Position numbers and translations under genes: made by a program. DNA of 64,000 bases from Fibrobacteraceae bacterium (GTDB lineage Bacteria > Fibrobacterota > Fibrobacteria > Fibrobacterales > Fibrobacteraceae): NCBI GenBank assembly GCA_017631885.1, contig JAGBSH010000027.1, positions 1-64,000 of the forward strand, written 5' to 3'. Below the pieces are notes generated by a model. It saw only the letters and a program-made list of their open reading frames with translations, had not been told where the DNA came from and searched no databases. This document shows positions 45,429-52,114 of the stretch, piece after piece. The first letter of the stretch is position 1, and the number at the start of each line of letters is the position of its first letter.

Positions 45429-47459
45429 ATGAAAGAAACGAAATTCAAACAGACTTTGGTTCAGACGAAAGAAGGTTCTCGTCATTGCGAGGAGCATAGC
45501 GACGTGGCAATCCAAGGCGGCTTTAAAATGACTGAAGTCGGGATGATACCGAACGATTGGGAAGTGAAAACGTTGGGTTCTCTGACCGATAAATGCTCTT
45601 ATGGAGTTGGTGCAGAAGCTCGCGTGTATTGTGGCGGTGTAAAATACATTAGAATCACAGATATTGATGACGAATCTCATCGTTTTTCCCCCTCTCCTAT
45701 AACTTCACCATCTTTTTATCAGGAAAAGCATATTGTTCAGAAAAATGATTTGCTTGTTGCTCGTACTGGTGCGAGTGTTGGAAAGTCGTATCTTTATGAT
45801 AAGAATGATGGAACGCTTATTTATGCGGGCTTCCTGATGAAGTTAAATGTCTTTAATGCTGATTCTAAATATGTTTTCTACAATACATTGACAAAATCAT
45901 ATTGGAACTGGGTTGCAAGCGAATCTGCTAGAACAGGACAACCGGGCTTGAATCTTCAGCAAATGAAATTGTATAGCATCCCTCTTCCTCCCACAATCAA
46001 AGAACAACAACGCATAGCAAACGCCCTCTCCGACGTTGACACCCTAATCGCAAACCTTGAAAAACTCATCGCCAAAAAGAAAAACATCAAACAAGGCGCA
46101 ATGCAACAACTCCTCACCGGCAAGAAACGCCTCCCCGGATTCGGATTAGACGAAAGAACGGGCTCAAGCCCTACAGACGAAAAACGAAAGGCGTGTCATT
46201 CTGAGCGAAGCGCAAAGCGCGAAGTCGAAGAATCCAGCGGCTACAAAATGACCGAACTCGGAATGATACCCAGCGATTGGGAAGTGAAACCGATAAAGGA
46301 ATTAGGGTTATTTTTAGGAGGAGGAACTCCAAGCACCAAGAATGAATCTTTTTGGAAAGGAAATATCCCTTGGATTTCATCTGCGGATTTAAATGACGAT
46401 GATATTGAACACATTTCAATGACAAGATTCATTACTCAAGAAGCCGTGAATTTCTCGGCAACGCAGATTTGCCCCCAGGGAACGATTCTCATTATCACCC
46501 GTGTTGGAGTTGGCAAACTAGCTTTGTCTCAACAAAAAGTTTGCACAAGTCAAGATTTTTGCAATCTAATTCCCTCAAAAGAAAATGACTCCAAGTTTCT
46601 TGCATACGCATTACTTCCTGTAATGAAACGAATGTCAAATGAATCGCAGGGCACGTCCATTAAAGGCGTCGCTGTAGATGAAATCAAGAAAGTTCAAATT
46701 ATTGTTCCATCTTCAAAAGCCGAACAAACCGCCATCGCAAACGTCCTCAGCGATATGGACGCAGAAATTGCAACCCTAGAAACCAAACTCGCAAAATACC
46801 GCAAACTCAAAACCGGCATGATGCAACAGCTCCTGACTGGAAAGATTAGGTTGGTCGATGCCAAACCGGAAACGAAATCAGTTGAAAACAATCGTGTTGT
46901 TCCCATCGCATTTAAACGTGCCGTACTTGCTGCAGAAATTGCCCATCGTCTTTGTGCCGAACCAACATTTGGTCATGTAAAGATGGAAAAGATGCTGTTT
47001 CTTGCAGAAAAAATGTGTGAACTAGACATCAATTCATCATATCATCGCGATGCAGCAGGACCATACGACAATAGAGCGTTGCATTCTGTAGACTCTCAAT
47101 TAGAAAAGCAGAAATGGTTTAAATTTATTCGTTCAGACAAAGGAAATCATTATATACCTCTAGAAAAAAGAGGTGGTCATAGCCAATATTTTGAACGGTA
47201 TTACTCGGAATGTCGCTCGGTATTTGACAGCATTATAAGTACATTCAAAACCGCCAAAACAGAGCAATGCGAAATCGTTGCAACGCTCTACAGTGCTTGG
47301 GAAGACTTTTTGAATCAAGGTGCAAATCCGACCGATGACCAAATTGTCACAGAAGTACTGACAAATTGGAATGAATCTAAAAAAAGGATTTCCAAAGAAC
47401 GCTGGATAAAAGCCCTATCATGGATGAAAGAGAACAGTTTTGTTCCTAGGAGAACTTAA
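45429..47459 (+). CDS. hsdS: type I specificity subunit HsdS with C-terminal DUF4065/SocA-like extension
   Basis: A 676-residue frame. Two target-recognition halves each begin with MTE(V/L)GMIP(N/S)DWEVK (45528 and 46248) and end with helical spacers (RIANALSDVDTLIANLEKLI; IANVLSDMDAEIATLETKL, then KLKTGMMQQLLTGKIRLV). HsdS determines the DNA target. Typical HsdS ends after RLV; here about 200 further residues follow with KMEKMLFLAEKMCELD, AAGPYDNRALHSVDSQ and others, resembling DUF4065 (SocA/Panacea) antitoxin-like domains. Short interspersed repeats are translated in frame as RHCEEHSDVAIQ (45481-45514) and CHSERSAKREVEESS (46194-46236). The start is uncertain: ATG 45429 has AAAGAG, but ATG 45528 with AAGGCGG at seven bases fits the family better and would leave the first repeat untranslated. 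Confidence 0.9.
   Translation: MKETKFKQTLVQTKEGSRHCEEHSDVAIQGGFKMTEVGMIPNDWEVKTLGSLTDKCSYGVGAEARVYCGGVKYIRITDIDDESHRFSPSPITSPSFYQEKHIVQKNDLLVARTGASVGKSYLYDKNDGTLIYAGFLMKLNVFNADSKYVFYNTLTKSYWNWVASESARTGQPGLNLQQMKLYSIPLPPTIKEQQRIANALSDVDTLIANLEKLIAKKKNIKQGAMQQLLTGKKRLPGFGLDERTGSSPTDEKRKACHSERSAKREVEESSGYKMTELGMIPSDWEVKPIKELGLFLGGGTPSTKNESFWKGNIPWISSADLNDDDIEHISMTRFITQEAVNFSATQICPQGTILIITRVGVGKLALSQQKVCTSQDFCNLIPSKENDSKFLAYALLPVMKRMSNESQGTSIKGVAVDEIKKVQIIVPSSKAEQTAIANVLSDMDAEIATLETKLAKYRKLKTGMMQQLLTGKIRLVDAKPETKSVENNRVVPIAFKRAVLAAEIAHRLCAEPTFGHVKMEKMLFLAEKMCELDINSSYHRDAAGPYDNRALHSVDSQLEKQKWFKFIRSDKGNHYIPLEKRGGHSQYFERYYSECRSVFDSIISTFKTAKTEQCEIVATLYSAWEDFLNQGANPTDDQIVTEVLTNWNESKKRISKERWIKALSWMKENSFVPRRT
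45481..45514 (+). repeat. interspersed repeat at the hsdS 5' end
   Basis: A 34-base unit (gtcattgcgagg, agcatagcgacg, tggcaatcca) of the same type as positions 13-42 in inverse orientation. It lies directly before the first MTEVGMIP segment and reads in frame with it. Confidence 0.65.
46194..46236 (+). repeat. interspersed repeat inside hsdS
   Basis: A unit starting tgtcattctgagcgaag and ending gaagtcgaagaatcca, of a kind usually found between genes. It lies in frame in the linker between the two halves of HsdS and is followed by agcggctacaaaatgac, parallel to aggcggctttaaaatgac after the first repeat. Confidence 0.6.
46782..46856 (+). repeat. hsdS tail repeat, copy A (in gene)
   Basis: The segment encoding TKLAKYRKLKTGMMQQLLTG and KIRLV near the end of the HsdS core. 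It recurs at 48052-48110 and 49520-49597. Here, the reading frame continues into the DUF4065-like extension rather than stopping after RLV. Confidence 0.85.
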
Positions 47460-47460
47460 A

Positions 47461-48060
47461 ATGAAAACTAAAAAAACATATAAGCACTTTAGAGAGCAAA
47501 TAACAAAACATGATTGTGTTCCAACCTCATTCATCAATGCGTTGATTTACCTTTTCGAACGAGAGGAAATCCCAGCAGAAGTAGTTCGTCGAATTTATGA
47601 ATATACTCTTGATGTTCCCAAATCAGGTGGCACAACAGGATATGCCATTGAATTTTTAGCCAATTGGTTAAGCTCATATAGGAAAGACAATTTCGCTTTA
47701 AGAACCGAGATATGGTCCGGGAGTGATGTATATTTTAAAAAAGAAAACTCCTTTTTGTCGAAAAAAAAGAAAAAAGCTTGTGGACTCTTAAGAGTCCTTT
47801 GGGGTGGATCATGCTGGCATTATATCACAATTTTCTACGAAAAAGACGGATGGGTATACTGTTTTGACCCTTATCGTGGTGAAAAAAGCACGAAAAACTG
47901 GGAATGGTTAGAACCATCAAACGAAAATGAAGGTTGCAATTTAAAAGTTAGTCGTTCTTTCTTTAACAAGAAAGAAGCAAATGGAAAATTTAATACCGGT
48001 GAATGTGCCGGTCGAGAATTTGTTTTGATTGAACGAATCTCTTCAAAAAAAGCAAACTGA
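47461..48060 (+). CDS. C39-like cysteine-peptidase-fold protein
   Basis: A 199-residue protein starting 1 base after the hsdS stop (the frame is open to 47440 but ATG 47461 has AGGAG upstream). A papain/C39-like triad is visible: Cys19 in HDCVPTSFINAL, His120 in GSCWHYITIF and Asp136 in VYCFDPYRGE. No signal peptide, so it is probably cytosolic. Its place directly behind an HsdS carrying an antitoxin-like domain suggests a toxin or effector role; this is inference. The last codons run into the second copy of the hsdS tail, whose sequence supplies its stop codon in another frame. Confidence 0.65.
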   Translation: MKTKKTYKHFREQITKHDCVPTSFINALIYLFEREEIPAEVVRRIYEYTLDVPKSGGTTGYAIEFLANWLSSYRKDNFALRTEIWSGSDVYFKKENSFLSKKKKKACGLLRVLWGGSCWHYITIFYEKDGWVYCFDPYRGEKSTKNWEWLEPSNENEGCNLKVSRSFFNKKEANGKFNTGECAGREFVLIERISSKKAN

Positions 48061-48110
48061 AAACCGGCATGATGCAACAACTCCTCACCGGAAAAATCAG
48101 GTTAGTATAA
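48052..48110 (+). repeat. hsdS tail repeat, copy B (scar)
   Basis: 59 bases matching the end of hsdS (8 mismatches in 56 compared with 46801-46856). One frame reads KLKTGMMQQLLTGKIRLV followed by a TAA stop, the ending expected of an ordinary HsdS. It has no hsdS body in front; the preceding gene runs into it in a different frame. Confidence 0.85.
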
Positions 48111-48153
48111 ATAGAAATTTGAATAACGTATATTCTTTTTAAGAGGTTAAAAA

Positions 48154-49488
48154 ATGATTAAAGAAGAAGATATTTTATATGATGAGCAAGATGAAGAGCA
48201 GGATATTTCTGTTCAAAGAAATATCCGTGCCGATGCTGCAGATGCCCAAGTGGATAGCTTGCATAAACGCTATACAAAGCAAAAATTGGTGGTCCACCCC
48301 CCATATCAGCGAAATTTTGTATGGGATGCAAAAAAGGCCAGCCTTTTGATAGAATCGGTATTGATGAATATTCCAGTGCCGATGATATATTTAGCGGCAA
48401 ATGCAGATGGCAAAACGAATGTCATTGATGGGCAGCAACGTTTAATATCCTTATTTTCATTTATTGACGGAAAATTTCCTGATGGTTCAGTGTTCAAACT
48501 TACTGGATTAAAGGTTCTGACCAAATTAAAAGGTTTGACATATGCTGATCTAGACGAAACTGACCAAGATAAAATAAATGAGTATACTTTAAGAACAGTT
48601 ACATTTACGGCAGATTCGGATCCAGAACTGCAATATGAAATATTCTCTAGATTGAATACGGGATCGGTTGCTTTAAACAATCAGGAGTTGAGAAACTGCG
48701 TTTATCGCGGTTCATTCAATGACTTGATAAAGAAATTAGCTTCAGAAAAGGATTTTTTAACACTTATCGGGTTAAACGCTCCTCATAAGCGAATGCAGGA
48801 TGTTGAATTAGTTCTTCGTTTTGCTTCATTTTACTTCAATGGCTATCAAAATTACAAAGCCCCCATTCGTCAGTTTTTAAACGAAACGATTCGTAAACGA
48901 ATTAATCTTGATGAATTGGATAAGAGTAATCTTGAAAAAGCTTTCAAAAAAGCGGTTGCCAATATACAAACATTACTTGGTTCTAATGCATTCAAACGTT
49001 ATTATAAAGGTGATGATAAAAATAAAAATGGACGATGGGAAAGTTCAAAATTTAATGTGTCGTTATACGATGTCTTAATGGATTCAATGGCTCGCATAGA
49101 CCAAACGGTATTAACTAGGAATCGTGACGCCATATTTGAAGCCTATGTAGACTTACTTTCGTCTAATCAAGAATTTATTGATTCTATTGAACTTTCTACA
49201 TCAAGCAAGCAGGCGGTAGAAAAACGATTCGTAAAATGGAATTATGTTTTAAATGGTGTTATAGGAAATGACAAGCCAGATACAAGATGTTTTTCAAGAG
49301 CGTTTAAGAAAAGTCTGTACGATGTTAATCCAACATGTGCTATTTGCGGTCAACACATTGTTGAACTTGACGATTCTGCCGTTGATCATATTGAACAATA
49401 TTGGCTTGGCGGAAAAACAATTCCAGAGAATGCAAGATTAACGCATCGTTATTGCAATTGGAGTCGTCCGAGGAAAGAAAACAAGTAG
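48154..49488 (+). CDS. DUF262-HNH nuclease, GmrSD-like
   Basis: A 444-residue protein. The N-terminal DUF262 domain shows HPPYQRNFVWD and NVIDGQQRLISLFSF (the DGQQR motif used for nucleotide hydrolysis in the GmrS/ParB-like fold). The C-terminal zinc-type HNH domain (about residues 390-444) shows PTCAICGQHI, AVDHIEQYWLGG and ARLTHRYCNWSR. This architecture is shared with type IV modification-dependent enzymes and other phage-defence nucleases. It is A+T-rich compared with hsdM and hsdR and lies between the second and third copies of the hsdS tail. The target modification is unknown. Confidence 0.87.
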   Translation: MIKEEDILYDEQDEEQDISVQRNIRADAADAQVDSLHKRYTKQKLVVHPPYQRNFVWDAKKASLLIESVLMNIPVPMIYLAANADGKTNVIDGQQRLISLFSFIDGKFPDGSVFKLTGLKVLTKLKGLTYADLDETDQDKINEYTLRTVTFTADSDPELQYEIFSRLNTGSVALNNQELRNCVYRGSFNDLIKKLASEKDFLTLIGLNAPHKRMQDVELVLRFASFYFNGYQNYKAPIRQFLNETIRKRINLDELDKSNLEKAFKKAVANIQTLLGSNAFKRYYKGDDKNKNGRWESSKFNVSLYDVLMDSMARIDQTVLTRNRDAIFEAYVDLLSSNQEFIDSIELSTSSKQAVEKRFVKWNYVLNGVIGNDKPDTRCFSRAFKKSLYDVNPTCAICGQHIVELDDSAVDHIEQYWLGGKTIPENARLTHRYCNWSRPRKENK

Positions 49489-49519
49489 AAAAAAAGCCGA
49501 TGAGTAATTGTAGGTGAAA

Positions 49520-49597
49520 ATCGAACTCGCAAAATACCGCACCCTCAAAACCGGCATGATGCAACAACTCCTCACCGGAAAAATTAGGTTAGTGTAA
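49520..49597 (+). repeat. hsdS tail repeat, copy C (scar)
   Basis: 78 bases matching the end of hsdS, longer than copy B: one frame reads IELAKYRTLKTGMMQQLLTG, then KIRLV and TAA. It lies 31 bases after the DUF262-HNH stop and has no hsdS body in front. Confidence 0.88.
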
Positions 49598-49681
49598 GGA
49601 TGATATGAACGAGATGGTTGGAAATGTAAAATTTCCTTAAGCCCCTTGCCAACTTTTGCGATATTAGGTACATTACATCCC

Positions 49682-49718
49682 AGCGCGTCATTCCCTAGAA
49701 AGGAATGATGCGCTTTTG
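49682..49718 (+). terminator. probable terminator ahead of dinD
   Basis: A 13-bp stem (49682-49694 with 49702-49714) with one weak pair, then tttt. It lies about 85 bases past the third hsdS tail and ends the hsdM-to-DUF262 stretch. Confidence 0.65.
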
Positions 49719-49782
49719 CTTTATTTGGCTTTGCCGTATTGCAAGGGCGTTCCTAGTAAAAACAATAAACGCAGGAGGCCCT

Positions 49783-50622
49783 ATGGCTAAAAAAGAAATT
49801 ATCACTTATTCTCAGCAGACGTTTGAGAATATCAAGCGCACTGACGAAAATGGAACTGAATTCTGGTATGCAAGGGAGTTGCAAAAAGCCCTTGAATATG
49901 CCCAATGGCGCCGTTTTCAAGAGTCGATTGGACGTGCAAAAACTGCTTGTGAGGCCAGCGGATTAGATATTAGGGACCATTTTGCCGACATCGGCAAAAT
50001 GGTTGATCTTGGTTCTGGTTCACAGCGTGAAATCGCCGATATCAAGCTTTCCCGTTACGCTTGTTACCTGATTGTGATGAACGGAGACCCCCGCAAAGAA
50101 GTGATTGCCCTTGGTCAAACATATTTTGCCGTCAAAACCCGGCAGAAGGAAATTTCGGATGCGGCGACTCAGCTTTCGGAAGAAGAAAAGCGCTTGGCCA
50201 TTCGTGACGAGGTGACCATTCGCAACAAATTCCTTACCAGTTCTGCAAAGGCGGCCGGTGTTGAAACGCCTGTGGATTACGCCGTGTTTCAGAATCGTGG
50301 TTACCAGGGACTCTATAACGGCTTGGGAATGAAGGATATTCACAAGCGCAAGGGGCTCAAGAAAAACGAACAGATCTTGGACCACATGGGGGCCACCGAA
50401 CTTGCGGCGAACCTGTTCCGCATCACCCAGACTGACGACAAACTCCGTCGTGAAAATATCAAGGGGAAGGAGCAGGCAAATGAAACCCATTATGCCGTAG
50501 GCAAGAAGGTTCGCCAGACGATTGCGGAACTTGGCGGAACAATGCCAGAAAACCTTCCTACGCCCAAAATCAGTGCCCAAAAGTTGAAACAGGAACGAAA
50601 AAAAGCCATTGCGAAGAAATAA
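49783..50622 (+). CDS. dinD: DNA-damage-inducible protein D
   Basis: About 279 residues related to DinD, an SOS-induced protein of E. coli that inhibits RecA filament activity. The N-terminal Bro-N-like start (FENIKRTDENGTEFWYAREL, ALEYAQWRRFQESIGRAK) and the C-terminal LGMKDIHKRKGL, ILDHMGATELAANLFRI match the family. The frame is open to 49705, but ATG 49783 follows GGAGG and gives MAKKEIITYS. In type I restriction loci DinD-like genes are frequent passengers. No SOS box is obvious upstream. Confidence 0.85.
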   Translation: MAKKEIITYSQQTFENIKRTDENGTEFWYARELQKALEYAQWRRFQESIGRAKTACEASGLDIRDHFADIGKMVDLGSGSQREIADIKLSRYACYLIVMNGDPRKEVIALGQTYFAVKTRQKEISDAATQLSEEEKRLAIRDEVTIRNKFLTSSAKAAGVETPVDYAVFQNRGYQGLYNGLGMKDIHKRKGLKKNEQILDHMGATELAANLFRITQTDDKLRRENIKGKEQANETHYAVGKKVRQTIAELGGTMPENLPTPKISAQKLKQERKKAIAKK

Positions 50623-50667
50623 CAAACAAAGGAGGCCCTATACCTTGCAAATTTTGATAAAATATGT

Positions 50668-50718
50668 ATTTTAGTAAATGTATGTAAAAACAGAAAATTT
50701 ACCTACATTTACTAAAAT
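50668..50718 (+). promoter_or_regulatory. inverted-repeat operator of the AbiE pair
   Basis: Arms 50668-50688 and 50698-50718 are 21 bases long with one mismatch and a 9-base spacer. They end 9 bases before the antitoxin ATG. AbiEi-type antitoxins are known to bind inverted repeats in their own promoter, so this is a strong candidate for autoregulation. Confidence 0.8.
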
Positions 50719-50727
50719 GAGAAAAAG

Positions 50728-51270
50728 ATGACAATCCTATATAAACAATGCCTTGAAAAGTACGGTTCCGACTACCAAATCCAGCAGGAAATCCTTGCCG
50801 GTAGGCTTTTCAAGTTGGAAAAGGGTGTTTACTCCGAAAAAAAATATGAATCCGCAATGGTGGTTGTTTCGGTGAAATATCCCAAAGCGGTGTTTACCAT
50901 GGATTCCGCTTTTTACCATTATAACCTGACAGATACAATTCCCGAAAAATACCATTTGGCTACCGCGAAAAGCACAAGGCAAATCCGGGATTCGCGCGTG
51001 GTGCAGAAATTTGAGAACAGCGGCACACTTTATCTTGGCGCAGAAAATGTGGAGTTCGACGGTGAAACTATTGTTATGTACAATCGTGAAAGGATGCTGC
51101 TGGAACTTCTTCGCAACAAGAACAAGTTGCCTTTTGATTACTACAAAGAGATACTGGGGAATTACAGACGCATTCTTTACGAGCTGGATACGCAGCTGAT
51201 TCAGGATTATTTACCACAGTTTCCAAAATCCAATATGATTAGTCAGGCCCTACAACTGGAGGTTTTCTGA
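50728..51270 (+). CDS. AbiEi-like antitoxin/transcription repressor
   Basis: A 180-residue protein with an N-terminal winged-helix-like region (YQIQQEILAGRLFKLEKGVY) and the C-terminal domain of AbiEi-type proteins (RERMLLELLRNKNKLPFDYYKEIL). It is the cognate partner of the nucleotidyltransferase encoded next and is expected to repress the operon by binding the inverted repeats just upstream. Its stop overlaps the toxin start by one base (TGATG). Purine-rich GAGAAAAAG precedes the ATG. Confidence 0.83.
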   Translation: MTILYKQCLEKYGSDYQIQQEILAGRLFKLEKGVYSEKKYESAMVVVSVKYPKAVFTMDSAFYHYNLTDTIPEKYHLATAKSTRQIRDSRVVQKFENSGTLYLGAENVEFDGETIVMYNRERMLLELLRNKNKLPFDYYKEILGNYRRILYELDTQLIQDYLPQFPKSNMISQALQLEVF

Positions 51271-52067
51271 TGAATCTTCAAGAAGCTGTTCAGGTTGAGA
51301 TAGAAAGAGGCCTTTCGGATTTGAACGCAAGGGCGAAGGTCTGCCAAGACATTGTGCTGAAGTCCATTGCTTTAGGTGGGCTGAACAGGAACATCACCGT
51401 CAAAGGTGGTGTTGTAATGCGGGCGAAAACGGGGAACATCCGTAGGGCGACTCAGGACTTGGATATTGATTTCATTCGCTATTCCTTATCGGACGATTCC
51501 ATTGATGACTTTATCGCAAAAATGAATACGATTCAAGGCCTTTCCGTTAAGCGAACCGGAAAAATCGAGGAACTAAAACAGCAGGATTACAAAGGGAAGC
51601 GCGTTTACGTAGAGATTTCTGACGATTCGGGCTTCAAGATAAAAAGCAAGATTGATTTCGGCGTTCACAATAAACTGGATATTGCTCAAGAAGAGTATTG
51701 CTTTGATATCGCATTTGACGAGAGTGGAGCTAACTTGCTGATAAATTCAAACGAACAGATGCTTGTTGAAAAACTGCGTTCACTCCTGAAATTCGGGACC
51801 AACTCAACCCGGTTCAAGGATGTTTTTGACATTTTCTATTTAAGCCAACATGTTGAATTGCTGAAGTTGAGGCGGTGTATAGACGCCTATATTATTGGCG
51901 ATGTGCAGATGCTTGAAAATAGTGGGCAAGACGTACTGAACCGAATCCGGCGGATATTTTCCAATAAAAACTATTTGAAGCAGATGGATGAATCGGGCAA
52001 AAACTGGCTGGCTGTACCCATAAATGAGGTTGTGGAAGGAATTCTTGCTTTTTTTGAACGTCTCTGA
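51270..52067 (+). CDS. AbiEii-like nucleotidyltransferase toxin
   Basis: A 265-residue nucleotidyltransferase of the AbiEii/AbiGii family. The core motif KGGVVMRAKTGNIRRATQDL ends with the metal-binding DLDIDF, as in this toxin group, which modifies RNA (tRNA in studied members) to stop growth during phage attack. It overlaps the antitoxin gene by one base, the usual bicistronic order of antitoxin then toxin. It lies between dinD and hsdR inside the restriction island, so it likely serves as an abortive-infection add-on. Confidence 0.88.
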   Translation: MNLQEAVQVEIERGLSDLNARAKVCQDIVLKSIALGGLNRNITVKGGVVMRAKTGNIRRATQDLDIDFIRYSLSDDSIDDFIAKMNTIQGLSVKRTGKIEELKQQDYKGKRVYVEISDDSGFKIKSKIDFGVHNKLDIAQEEYCFDIAFDESGANLLINSNEQMLVEKLRSLLKFGTNSTRFKDVFDIFYLSQHVELLKLRRCIDAYIIGDVQMLENSGQDVLNRIRRIFSNKNYLKQMDESGKNWLAVPINEVVEGILAFFERL

Positions 52068-52114
52068 TTAAATGATAAGATTATATTTATACAGAACTCG
52101 TTCAAGGATCTGCA

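Noticed and set aside
46782-49597. CRISPR or integron attC interpretation of the repeated hsdS tails
   Set aside because: Only three copies at irregular spacing, each coding for the HsdS end; no attC-like fold, integrase or cas gene nearby.
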